DNA of 64,000 bases from Actinoallomurus iriomotensis (GTDB taxonomy: Bacteria > Actinomycetota > Actinomycetes > Streptosporangiales > Streptosporangiaceae): NCBI RefSeq assembly GCF_030269445.1, contig NZ_BSTJ01000008.1, positions 248,001 through 312,000 on the forward strand, in the 5' to 3' direction. Under the pieces are notes generated by a model. That model was not told the origin of the DNA and searched no databases. It was given only the letters and a program-made list of their open reading frames with translations. The position numbers were made by a program, and so were the translations under genes. Positions 47,948 through 55,910 of this stretch are shown here, in pieces. How positions within the stretch are numbered: the first letter of the stretch is position 1; each line of letters begins with the position of its first letter.

Positions 47948-48328
47948 TCAGCGGGCGTCCGGGGTCCAGGCCGTCACCAGGGCCAGCAGGCCGGGGAAGC
48001 GGGCGTCGAGGTCGGCGACGCGTACGTGGCTGCGGCGCTCCAGGCCGTACTGGCGCTGCCGGATGATCCCGGCCTCGCGTAGGGCCTTGAAGTGGTGGGT
48101 GAGCGACGACTTCGGACGGTCGAGGCCGAACCAGCCGCACGGGTGGTCGAAGCTCTCCCGCTCCAGCAGCAGCTTGCGCACGATGCGCAGGCGCAGCGGC
48201 TCGCTGAGTGCGCTCAGCACCGTCTCCAGGCGCAGGTCGTCCACTGCCGGCTCGGGCAGCGGCTCGGGCAGGCCGGGGGGTTCGGGCAGCTCCCTGATGG
48301 CGGGCGCGGCGGCCATGGTCGGCGGCAC
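47948..48328 (-). CDS. ArsR-family regulator of the divergent MFS gene
   Basis: Regulator of 126 residues. GTG 48328 follows AGGAGGAG by six bases, so a longer frame to 48613, which crosses the operators and the MFS gene, is rejected. The helix-turn-helix reads CGWFGLDRPKSSLTHHFKALREAGII, and the LETVLSALSEPLRLRIVRKLLLE helix precedes it. It shares the DLDARFPGLL tail and operator type with the ArsR at 13608-13937, so the two are probably paralogues. A Pro-rich N-terminal arm (residues 10-25) is unusual. It probably represses the MFS gene at 48438 and itself. Confidence 0.9.
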   Translation of the reverse strand: MPPTMAAAPAIRELPEPPGLPEPLPEPAVDDLRLETVLSALSEPLRLRIVRKLLLERESFDHPCGWFGLDRPKSSLTHHFKALREAGIIRQRQYGLERRSHVRVADLDARFPGLLALVTAWTPDAR

Positions 48329-48356
48329 GGGCGGCTCCTCCTGACGACGTTCTCTT

Positions 48357-48423
48357 GTTCGACTCTGATCGTACTGGATGCTACAGTCCGACCCTATTCG
48401 TACTAGTTCGACTTTTGTCGTAC
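48357..48423. promoter_or_regulatory. Two ArsR operator copies in the divergent promoter
   Basis: GTTCGACTCTGATCGTAC at 48357-48374 and GTTCGACTTTTGTCGTAC at 48406-48423 share the arms GTTCGAC and TCGTAC around five variable bases. The first lies next to the ArsR start and the second just upstream of the MFS start. They resemble the palindrome GTTCGAC-n4-GTCGAAC at 13561. Confidence 0.7.
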
Positions 48424-48437
48424 CGTCGGAGGGCGCA

Positions 48438-49661
48438 GTGGCAGAGAGCCAGACGGTTCCACGCGGACCCGGGATCGGGGAGCGTCCGGTGCCGACGTGG
48501 TGGGTGTGGCTGGCCGCCTGGCCGGTCGCCGCCGTGTTCGTGCTGTCCAACGCGGCCACCCCGCTGTACGTGCTGTGGCAGCGCGACATCGGCTTCTCCA
48601 AGGGCACGCTCACCGTGATCTTCGCCTGCTACATCGTGGGGCTGCTCGGCTCCCTGCTCGTGTCCGGCGTGGTCTCCGACCGGCTCGGACGCAGGCGCGT
48701 GCTGCTGCCCGCTCTCGGCCTCGCCCTCGCCGCCTGCGTGATCTTCGCGACCGCGTCGACCGTGGTCGCGCTGATCGTGGCCCGGCTCTTCGCCGGCATC
48801 GCCGTCGGCGCCGTCGTCTCGGCCGGCATGGCGGCGGTCACCGACGTGGCGGGTCCGCACCGCAGGCGGCTCGCCGCGCTGCTCGCCTCCTGCTCCATGG
48901 TCTTCGGCGCGGGGCTGGGGCCGCTGCTGGCCGGGGTGCTCTCCGAGGTCGTGCCGGGCCCGACCGTCACCGTCTTCGTCGTCGAGGCCGCGCTGCTGGT
49001 CACCGCCGTCCTCGTCGTCGCACGCATGCCCGCGCCGCGTCCGGCCGTACCGGTCACGGGCGCCTGGGTGCGCCTCCCGCGCGTCCCCCACGGCAACGGC
49101 CGGCAGCTCACCCTCGGCGTCGCCGTGTTCGCGCCGGGCATCACCGCGACGTCCTTCGTGCTGTCGCTGGGCCCCTCGCTGCTGTCCGGTCTGCTCGGCA
49201 CCACCAGCCGCGTCGTCGCGGGCGCCATGGCGTTCGTGATGTTCCTCGCCGCCACCGCGGTGCAGTTCGCCGTCCAGCGGCTGCGCCGGCGCACCGTTCT
49301 CACGGCCGGCGCGGTCAGCACCACGGCCGGCATGGCCGCCCTGATCACGGCCGTGCACACCGCGTCCGTCCCGGCGCTCGTCGCCGCCGCCCTGCTGGCC
49401 GGCGCCGGCCAGGGCATGGGGCAGCTCGGCGGGCTGTCCCTGCTCAACTCCAGCGTCCCGGCCCGGCGCCTGGCCGAGGCCAACGCGGCTCTCAACGTGG
49501 GCGGCTATCTGCCCGCCGGTCTCCTGCCCGTCGCCGCCGGCTACCTCAGCGACGCCGTGGGCCTCACGTCGGGCGCGACCGCCTTCGGCGCCGTACTGCT
49601 GAGCCTGGCGGCCGTCGGCGGCGTCGTGGTCCTCGCCGACCGGCGCCGTACGGCGGCGTGA
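48438..49661 (+). CDS. MFS efflux transporter (12 TM type)
   Basis: Inner-membrane exporter of 407 residues with about 12 hydrophobic segments. Motif A is visible in GVVSDRLGRRRVLLPALG, and motif C-like GLGPLLAGVLSEVVPGP follows. The C-terminal half has GAGQGMGQLGGLSLLNSSVP. GTG 48438 follows GGAGGG; an upstream ATG at 48378 lies inside the operator region and is not used. The divergent ArsR gene and twin operators imply a drug- or metabolite-inducible pump. Confidence 0.9.
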   Translation: MAESQTVPRGPGIGERPVPTWWVWLAAWPVAAVFVLSNAATPLYVLWQRDIGFSKGTLTVIFACYIVGLLGSLLVSGVVSDRLGRRRVLLPALGLALAACVIFATASTVVALIVARLFAGIAVGAVVSAGMAAVTDVAGPHRRRLAALLASCSMVFGAGLGPLLAGVLSEVVPGPTVTVFVVEAALLVTAVLVVARMPAPRPAVPVTGAWVRLPRVPHGNGRQLTLGVAVFAPGITATSFVLSLGPSLLSGLLGTTSRVVAGAMAFVMFLAATAVQFAVQRLRRRTVLTAGAVSTTAGMAALITAVHTASVPALVAAALLAGAGQGMGQLGGLSLLNSSVPARRLAEANAALNVGGYLPAGLLPVAAGYLSDAVGLTSGATAFGAVLLSLAAVGGVVVLADRRRTAA

Positions 49662-49693
49662 CCGGCCAGGCCGATTCGCCCCTGGGGCCGTGT

Positions 49694-49713
49694 GCGATCA
49701 GTAGTCTGATCGC
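49694..49713. promoter_or_regulatory. 8-bp inverted repeat before the Ser/Thr kinase gene
   Basis: GCGATCAG-tagt-CTGATCGC forms a perfect hairpin 31 bases before ATG 49744. It could be an operator or a terminator for the MFS gene. Confidence 0.4.
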
Positions 49714-49743
49714 GACGCCGCCTCCCCCTTGGACGGACCGCGC

Positions 49744-51207
49744 ATGCCAGAGGATCTTCAGCCCGGCGACCCCCGACGCCTGGGCGGCTACCGCCTGCTG
49801 AGCCGGCTCGGGCGTGGTGGCATGGGAACCGTGTACCTGGGCGAGGACGATGACGGCCAGAAGGCCGCGATCAAGGTCATCAACCAGGAACTCGCCACTG
49901 ACACCGCCTTCGCCGAGCGTTTCCGGCAGGAGGTCCGGGCGGCTCGCCGCGTCCGCAGGTTCTGTACGGCGCCCGTACTCGACGCCGAACTCGACCGCCC
50001 TCCCTACTACGTCGTCACCGAGTTCATCACCGGCCCCACTCTGCAGGACGCGGTCGAGTCCGAGGGGCCGCTGCGCGGATCGGACCTGGAGGGCCTGGCG
50101 GTGGGAATGGCGACCGCACTGTCGGCCATCCACGACGCCGGACTGGTGCACCGGGACCTCAAGCCCACCAACGTCCTGCTCTCATCCTTCGGACCCCGCG
50201 TCATCGACTTCGGGATCGCCCGGGCTCTCGACAGCCTCACCACGGTCACCCGGACCGGACAGCTGGTGGGCACGCCCGCGTTCCTGGCGCCCGAGCTGAT
50301 CAACGGCGCCGACGTCACCCCCGCCGCCGACGTGTTCTCCTGGGGGTGCGTCCTGGCGTTCGCGGGCACCGGCCGCGGCCCCTTCACCGGCCGTACGCTC
50401 CCGGAGATCCTGCACCGCGTGGTCTACGAGCCGCCGGACCTGGAAGGCCTTGACCGCTCGCTGCGCGACATCGTCGAAGCGTCGCTGGCCAAGGACCCCA
50501 AGGCCCGGCCCGGCGTCCCCGAGCTCCTGACGCGACTGACCGGCCACCGCCCGGACGCACCGGGTCCCGCCACGGAAGTACCGGTCGGCGCCTCCACGGG
50601 CGGACGACAGCAGCCGCCCACCATCACGATGCACGCGCCGGTCCCGGTCGCGCGCGCTCACCGTGTGGCGCGTGTGCGGTATCCGCTTCCTCCGCCGCCG
50701 CGCCCGCGGAAACGCTCGCCCGGCCTGGGCTTCGGTCTCTTCGCGATCGTGACCGTGCTGATCGTGCTGGCCGTGCTGGCCGTGTCGGCCTTCGTGTGGA
50801 TGATGAGGACCCTGGTGTCGGGTTCGGGGACGTCGGCCGATCCTCCGAGGTCGGGTGTGACCGCCCCGCCGGGGCAGGGCGGCGATGACGTGCCGGCCAA
50901 GTTCCTCGGAACGTGGCACGGTTCGATCGACCAGAAAGGGTTGTCCAAAAGCCCGTATCCCGTGGTGCTCACCCTCACCCGGGGCCGGATCGGCGCCGTC
51001 GTCGGCCGTTCCTCGTACACGACGCTGCGATGCGTCGGAGAACTCAAGCTCACCAAGGCCTCCGCCGACCGCCTGGTGGTGGAAGAGCACATCAGGACGG
51101 GACGGCTTAACTGCACCGACACGGTGATCACACTGAGGTACCGGACCGGAAGGAGAATCGACTATTCCTTCGAGAACCCCACCGGACACGGGGTGCTGAC
51201 CCATTAG
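49744..51207 (+). CDS. Membrane Ser/Thr protein kinase (PknB-like) with extracellular domain
   Basis: Eukaryote-type kinase of 487 residues. Glycine loop LGRGGMGTVYLG, ATP Lys in AAIKVI, HRDLKPTN, DFG in VIDFGIARAL and TPAFLAPE are all present, so it should be active. A Pro/Arg-rich juxtamembrane part precedes one membrane helix (LFAIVTVLIVLAVLAVSAFV, near residue 340). The 130-residue outer domain includes FLGTWHGSIDQKG and two Cys (RCVGEL, LNCTDT) that may form a disulfide. No PASTA repeats occur. ATG 49744 is chosen; a TTG at 49729 is possible. Its 3' end overlaps the convergent EamA gene. Confidence 0.9.
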   Translation: MPEDLQPGDPRRLGGYRLLSRLGRGGMGTVYLGEDDDGQKAAIKVINQELATDTAFAERFRQEVRAARRVRRFCTAPVLDAELDRPPYYVVTEFITGPTLQDAVESEGPLRGSDLEGLAVGMATALSAIHDAGLVHRDLKPTNVLLSSFGPRVIDFGIARALDSLTTVTRTGQLVGTPAFLAPELINGADVTPAADVFSWGCVLAFAGTGRGPFTGRTLPEILHRVVYEPPDLEGLDRSLRDIVEASLAKDPKARPGVPELLTRLTGHRPDAPGPATEVPVGASTGGRQQPPTITMHAPVPVARAHRVARVRYPLPPPPRPRKRSPGLGFGLFAIVTVLIVLAVLAVSAFVWMMRTLVSGSGTSADPPRSGVTAPPGQGGDDVPAKFLGTWHGSIDQKGLSKSPYPVVLTLTRGRIGAVVGRSSYTTLRCVGELKLTKASADRLVVEEHIRTGRLNCTDTVITLRYRTGRRIDYSFENPTGHGVLTH

Positions 51208-52144
51208 GTCTCGGCCGCGTTCCCGGCGGCGGTGAGCAGAGTGTCCTCTGTCCGGCACCTGGCGGCGTACGCCTCGACGGTACGGAGACGATGGCGAGCC
51301 CGCCGAGCAGCAGGACCGAACCCGCGGTCACCGGCGCGGACGGGCGCTCGCCGAGGACGGAGACGGCCAGGGCGGCGGCGACCAGCGGCTCGGCCAGTGA
51401 CAGCGTGCCCGCCGTCGCCGCGGTGACGCGGCGCAGGCCGGTGACGAAGAACCAGTACGCCAGCGCCGCGGTGATCGGACCGAGCCACGTGACCAGGGCG
51501 AGCCCGCGTACGGTGCCGAGCGCGGGCAGACCGGCCAGGGTCCACGGAGCGAGGACCGCCCCACCGGCCAGCAGCGTGATCGATACGGCGGCCGGCATGC
51601 CGGCGCCCTTCTGGATGAGCCGCTTCGCCGACACCGTGTAGACGCCGAAACACCCGCCGGCCAACACCCCGAACGCCGCGCCGTACGCGTCGACCCGTAC
51701 GGCGCCGGCCGGTGTCATCACCAGGGCGCAGCCGGCGATCGCCCCTGCCGTACCGGCGATCCAGCGCCGCGTCAGCCGGGTGCCGAGCACCAGCCGTTCG
51801 CAGACTCCGGTGCTGACCGGCGCGATCCCGAACGCGATGGCGGTCGCGACGGCAGCGCCGGTCCGCGCGACCGAGGTCATGAACGCGGCCTGGAACGTGG
51901 CGGTGGCGGCGGTGGCGGCCAGCAGCGGCGGCCAGGTCGTACGGGACAGCGTGCGGTACGCGCGGGGAGCCGTCACCAGAACGGCGACCGCCAGCACGAC
52001 GCCGCCGAGGAGGATCCGGGCGCCGCCCAGGGCGACCGGCCCTGCCGGGACGTCGGCCAGCACCTGGGCCGGTCCGACGGTGCCCCACAGGATTCCGGCC
52101 ATGAGCACCAGCAGCACTCCGGAAACGTCGTTTCGTTGCTCCAT
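51128..52144 (-). CDS. EamA/DMT-superfamily exporter
   Basis: Ten-helix metabolite exporter of 338 residues. Two EamA halves are visible: LMAGILWGTVGPAQVLAD at the start and GCFGVYTVSAKRLIQKG at the second half, ending in LSLAEPLVAAALAVSVLGERP and VLLLGGLAIVSV. Beyond residue 285 the reading frame continues for about 50 Arg-rich residues and runs 80 bases into the convergent kinase gene. Homologues normally stop earlier, so a frameshift near residue 285 is possible. An Lrp-type gene lies upstream in the same direction. Confidence 0.85.
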   Translation of the reverse strand: MEQRNDVSGVLLVLMAGILWGTVGPAQVLADVPAGPVALGGARILLGGVVLAVAVLVTAPRAYRTLSRTTWPPLLAATAATATFQAAFMTSVARTGAAVATAIAFGIAPVSTGVCERLVLGTRLTRRWIAGTAGAIAGCALVMTPAGAVRVDAYGAAFGVLAGGCFGVYTVSAKRLIQKGAGMPAAVSITLLAGGAVLAPWTLAGLPALGTVRGLALVTWLGPITAALAYWFFVTGLRRVTAATAGTLSLAEPLVAAALAVSVLGERPSAPVTAGSVLLLGGLAIVSVPSRRTPPGAGQRTLCSPPPGTRPRPNGSAPRVRWGSRRNSRFSFRSGTSV

Positions 52145-52253
52145 GGCCGCGACGTTAGGGAGAAATGCGCGAAAAGACGCCGGGGGGCGAACTTCGTTCG
52201 AGCGGGTGCGGCCCGGCCGTCAATCGTTCGCCAGGGCTTCGCTTTCCCCGCGG

Positions 52254-52745
52254 TCAGCCGTACGAGCTTCGGTGATCCCGCTCTCCGACGTCCGAAAGTT
52301 CGGACTGCTCGGCCGGTTGTACGTAGTCGAACACCACGGTGGTGCGCACGTCCACGAACTCCTTGCGCCGCGCGAGGCGGTCGAGGACGAAGTCCCGCAG
52401 GTACGTCGTGCTGGGCACGGCCACGTGGACGAGGAGGTCCTCGTTGCCCGTCACGACGAACACCCCGAGCGTCTCGGGAAGCTTGGCCATGCTGTCCCGC
52501 ACCGACTCGATGGCCTCTCGCGACTGCGGCCTGATCCGGATCGAGATCAGCGCCTGCACGCTGCGGCCGAGCGCCGTCATGTCCACCCTGGCGTGGAAAC
52601 CGGTGATCACTCCGCGCTCGCGCAGGGCGCGCGTCCGCTCCAGGGCGGTCGAGGGGGCGATCCCCACCGCCTGCGCCAGTTCCCGGTTGGTCTGCCTGCC
52701 GTCCCGCTGCAGCCGCCGCAGGATCTCCCGGTCCACCGCGTCCAC
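52254..52745 (-). CDS. Lrp/AsnC-family transcriptional regulator
   Basis: Amino-acid responsive regulator of 163 residues. The N-terminal AsnC helix-turn-helix reads DREILRRLQRDGRQTNRELAQAVGIAPSTALERTRALRERGVI. A RAM ligand domain follows (VQALISIRI, VFVVTGNEDLLVHVAVP, TTVVFDYVQP). GTG 52745 follows GGAGGG by six bases. It probably controls the EamA exporter 110 bases downstream, a common amino-acid efflux pairing. Confidence 0.92.
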   Translation of the reverse strand: MDAVDREILRRLQRDGRQTNRELAQAVGIAPSTALERTRALRERGVITGFHARVDMTALGRSVQALISIRIRPQSREAIESVRDSMAKLPETLGVFVVTGNEDLLVHVAVPSTTYLRDFVLDRLARRKEFVDVRTTVVFDYVQPAEQSELSDVGERDHRSSYG

Positions 52746-52834
52746 GAAAATCCCTCCATCACGCCGAACTCCGTACGCGCGGCGTCGGCTCGCCGCCGCA
52801 TTCGCCGAACTTTATTCGGACCTCGGTCGCGGCC

Positions 52835-52970
52835 ATGACCGAGAACCTCGCCGTCGACGGCGGCACGATCCCGTATGAGGTGACGGGCGCCGGCCTGGAG
52901 CCGTACCGCCATCGCCGGTGATCTGCTCGCCGTGGTCCGTCACCTGGGCGGTCCGGTGCGAGCACGTGAG
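52835..52970 (+). pseudogene. Alpha/beta hydrolase remnant
   Basis: ATG 52835 begins MTENLAVDGGTIPYEVTGAG, a typical alpha/beta hydrolase N-terminus. It then jumps, with a frameshift, to PYRxAIAGDLLAVVRHLGGPV, which belongs to a later part of such enzymes. The nucleophile elbow and everything beyond are missing. Internal deletion plus frameshift make this a dead fragment lying next to the TetR remnant. Confidence 0.7.
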
Positions 52971-52983
52971 CGGCCAGGAAGAC

Positions 52984-53374
52984 CTCAACCGGCGCGTCGC
53001 GGCGTTGGCGTTGAGCGAGGCCGCCGATGCCGTGGGCGGCGCGGTCCAGGGGTACGCGGGCCGCGACGCGCGCCTTCCGCGGCTTCGTCCTGGAGCATCC
53101 CGGCCGGTACGGCGCGACGATCGGCGTGGAACCGACCGGCCCGGACGATCCAATGGCCACCGCGAGTCAGCGGCCGCTCGACGCGTTCACGACGGTGCTG
53201 CGCGGCTACGAGATCAAAAAGGGCGACGTGGACCACGCCCCGCGCATGCTCCGCGGTCTCTGCCACGGCTTCGCCACCTTGCAGGCGGCCAACGGCTTCC
53301 AGCGGAGCGTCGACGTCGACGAAGGCTTCGAGTGGTTGATCGCCTTCGCCGACCGGGGCCTGGGCGCGGGTTGA
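52984..53374 (+). pseudogene. TetR-family regulator remnant (C-terminal domain)
   Basis: The fragment LNRRVAALALSEAADAVGG is in one frame. It continues in another as FRGFVLEHPGRYGATIGV and VDHAPRMLRGLCHGFATLQAANGFQ, then GFEWLIAFADRGLGAG-stop. These are the ligand-binding WHG-type C-terminal parts of a TetR regulator. The DNA-binding N-terminus is gone and at least one frameshift lies near 53070. It is non-functional as seen and probably regulated the hydrolase fragment beside it. Confidence 0.75.
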
Positions 53375-53484
53375 GCGACGGTCCGCCGGTCCTCGTGGAA
53401 CGGAACGCGGGCGGGCGCCGTCCAAGCGGTGACGCCGGGTGCCGGCGGGTGCCCGACCAGGCCTCGTGAAGCCGAGGTGGCGAG

Positions 53485-54095
53485 ATGCCGATCAACCGCC
53501 TGGTCCTGTCCGCGACCGCGTTATCGTGTGCGGCCCTGGTGGCCTGTGACCGCCAGCCGACCTCCTGTTCCTGCCCGGCGGCGCCGTCCTGGACGAGGGT
53601 CTGCGGGATCCGCCTGGAGGGGGCCCCGGTTCCCTGCGGCTGGACCAGAGCCCGCCCGCCAAGAGGACCGGACGGGTCTCGTCGGTGCGCCACTCGGTCA
53701 TCCCGGCCTCGATGACCTTCGCGGCGGCCGTGGACCGGCACCTCAGGGTGATCCGGATCCTGACCGGCACGGGCTGCAAGAACGATCCGATGGTCGTCGT
53801 CGATCCGGTGACCGCGTTCCGTACCGTGGCCGTCGCCCGGGGCCGCAACGGGGGAATGGCCGCGATCAGCCTCGCCGAGCTTTCCGACAAGGTGCCCACA
53901 ACGGTCCGTGCTTACCGGAACGGACGCCTCGTCGGCCAGATCGCCCTCAACCGGCCGGTGCCGACCGCTCCGCCGCCGTCACCGCCACCGCCCACCCCGG
54001 TCGTGCGCACCGTGTGCGCCAAGCCGATACCCGGAGTGCCACAGCCCATGATCTGCACCCTCAGAACGTTCCCGCCCGACGCGACCGACTGGTAG
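53485..54095 (+). pseudogene. Frameshifted lipoprotein gene
   Basis: ATG 53485 encodes a lipoprotein signal, MPINRLVLSATALSCAALVAC, with the lipobox LVAC at Cys21. The body, from about 53550, is in a different frame: ADLLFLPGGAVLDEGLRD, then HLRVIRILTGTGCKNDP, and a C-terminal Pro-rich segment before TVCAKPIPGVPQPMICTL. A single indel near 53545-53570 would join signal and body into one protein of about 200 residues. Four Cys in the body suggest an extracellular disulfide domain. It is a pseudogene unless the indel is a sequencing error. Confidence 0.6.
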
Positions 54096-54192
54096 CGGTC
54101 CAGAGCGTGGGTCCGCCGCCTCACGGCTGGTCGACGGGAAGTGACGAGCGCGGCGACGGCGTGCGTGGCACGGCACACCTTTACCGGCGGTA

Positions 54193-54783
54193 TTACATAC
54201 TGAGTGGTACGGGCAGATCGGACGCGATTAGCTCATTCCGGCTGGCTATCTCGCAGTCTTCCGTTATGGTGAGGGTCCGTAGGTCAAGGTCGGAGCCGCA
54301 TAGCACGTAGGCGGTTATGACATATCTGGATCCGATCTTCCGTGCGCTCGGAGGGTCGACGATGCCGCGCAGCCTGGCGGTCGCGTCACGGCAAAGCCTT
54401 TCTTCTTCCGCGTCTCGGCACGGAATCATTCGTATGTCGTCGACGCTGTCGATGACGCCGCTAAACTTCCGCATCGAGCGCGTCGTCTCGATGTAGGCGC
54501 GAGCGACAGAAACGGCGACCTCGGGCCTGTCGATGCGAAGCCCGCAGGCACGCATCATCGAAGTGAATTCTTCCGGCGCTTCGGTAAGATAGAAGACGAC
54601 GTCGTCGACCATTCCCACGTAAAAGCTCGCTCGTGAATGTGGAAATGCGTCGAATAGTATGACATGCGCTCCACCGGGTACGGGCTTCAGTGGGTGCATC
54701 AAGGATGCGGCAGGGTTCTTCGCGAGCGCGGCTTGGACTGCACGGCCCTTGGCGGCCAGGCCGGCACTCACCATCTCACGCAT
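54193..54783 (-). CDS. Hypothetical protein, possible immunity partner
   Basis: I do not recognise this 196-residue soluble protein. ATG 54783 follows GGAGGA; an upstream frame to 54831 is not used. It is alpha/beta mixed, with AHVILFDAFPHSRASFYVGMVDDVVFYL in the middle and a C-terminal SRYVITAYVLCGSDLDLRTLTI. Base composition is clearly more AT-rich than the surroundings. It lies 84 bases downstream of the metallopeptidase gene in the same direction, the usual place for a toxin's immunity protein; that role is inference. Confidence 0.7.
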   Translation of the reverse strand: MREMVSAGLAAKGRAVQAALAKNPAASLMHPLKPVPGGAHVILFDAFPHSRASFYVGMVDDVVFYLTEAPEEFTSMMRACGLRIDRPEVAVSVARAYIETTRSMRKFSGVIDSVDDIRMIPCRDAEEERLCRDATARLRGIVDPPSARKIGSRYVITAYVLCGSDLDLRTLTITEDCEIASRNELIASDLPVPLSM

Positions 54784-54867
54784 ATTTCCTCCGTTAACGC
54801 ATTCGTCGACCTGACGGAGTAGAGGCCGCATCGCGCACAGTCGTCAATTGGCGTTCGCGTCGATGTG

Positions 54868-55518
54868 TTATCCCCTGTGATGTACGTCCCACATTCTTCC
54901 ATAATATTGCGGGTACGGGATGCCGTCTGTGCATCTCACTATCCGGCCGCTGTAGATGCTGTCCAAAATCGCCTGCTCGCCGCCGCGCGCGTATTCGCGC
55001 TGCAGGATCACGTCTGGCAGGTTCGGCGCGTAGCGCTGATACCCCATATTGCTGAGAATCTGTTTGACCTGCGCGTTGCTCTCATCTTTGCACATGCCCT
55101 CGATGTAGGGCTTTCGGTCACTCTTGATGATGTCCGGCCTAAGACCCTCATGGGCTGTTCGGGCATGCGCCGCCTCGTGCACAACCGTGGTCAAGAGGTG
55201 CCACTTATGGGTTAGATCAATATACATCATGTTTTCGTCGTGTGTGTACCATGATCCGAGTCCCTCGGTGTATTGAATTTTCGTGCGATAGGTGAGCAGC
55301 GTGTCTAGCGCCTCCTCGCCCTCTCTTCCGCACAACGGGAGTCCTTCCTGAATATCAGACGCACTCAGGTAGGGGAGAAGCGTTACGAACTCCTCTTCGT
55401 CTGCGGGGCCGGCCGCTATTACGGCGTCACGTTCGGGAAGTTTCGAGCTACCGCGAAAGAATTTCTCTGCCGCGCTTTCGAACAGACCTAGCTTCGCGGA
55501 TCTCCCGAGCGCAGTCAT
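54868..55518 (-). CDS. HEXXH zinc metallopeptidase-like protein, orphan toxin domain candidate
   Basis: Protein of 216 residues with the zinc motif HEAAH (in TTVVHEAAHARTAHEG) and a plausible third ligand Glu in EGMCKDESNAQ, the pattern of gluzincin-like toxin peptidases. The N-terminal third is helical (KLGLFESAAEKFFRGS). No secretion signal, WXG or repeat module precedes it. ATG 55518 forms an ATGA overlap with a short upstream frame, which suggests it was once the end of a longer gene or operon. Codon use and GC are lower than in neighbours. It is more likely a transferred effector than a housekeeping enzyme. Confidence 0.7.
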   Translation of the reverse strand: MTALGRSAKLGLFESAAEKFFRGSSKLPERDAVIAAGPADEEEFVTLLPYLSASDIQEGLPLCGREGEEALDTLLTYRTKIQYTEGLGSWYTHDENMMYIDLTHKWHLLTTVVHEAAHARTAHEGLRPDIIKSDRKPYIEGMCKDESNAQVKQILSNMGYQRYAPNLPDVILQREYARGGEQAILDSIYSGRIVRCTDGIPYPQYYGRMWDVHHRG

Positions 55519-55910
55519 TTGACGCCGCCATCGTCGTCGGCCTGTGCCTGCCGTCTCATGGCCATGTTGTGTACTCCAAGGGGACGTTCGACGCCAGGTT
55601 CGTCCGAGGCCGGCTTCGATCATGTCCGACCGCTGCCTGAAGTTCACAGTCTGGCGGATGGGCAAGCGACGGCGCCACCGTTGGAGATAATAGGTACATC
55701 GCGGCCCGATTGACCTGAATGACGTTCGGTCCGTGCCGCTCGGAGAGCATGGACATCATCACCCTCGGCCATTCTTCGTCCGTTCTTCCAGTGCTCCCGG
55801 CCGGGGTCAAGAAGACGCGAAAGGCAGTTCCCAACCGGACGGGGTCGTGCAGCGGCGTTGCCGCATTTCCGTATGCCGGCGTTCAGCGGGCGCGTTGAGC
55901 GGCGGAGCGG
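55519..55910. other. No gene recognised, AT-richer flank of the metallopeptidase
   Basis: This 390-base stretch has only short open frames. On the minus strand one begins MSMLSERHGPNVIQVNRAAM and ends LEYTTWP; another ends DDDGGVK and overlaps the metallopeptidase start. Neither has a recognisable domain or a good ribosome-binding site. The stretch probably holds the promoter of the cassette plus decayed sequence. Confidence 0.5.

Noticed and set aside
53685-54095. Independent 136-residue gene starting at 53685
   Set aside because: The same frame reads sensibly upstream to about 53550 and a lipoprotein signal lies just before in another frame, so a frameshifted lipoprotein explains it better.
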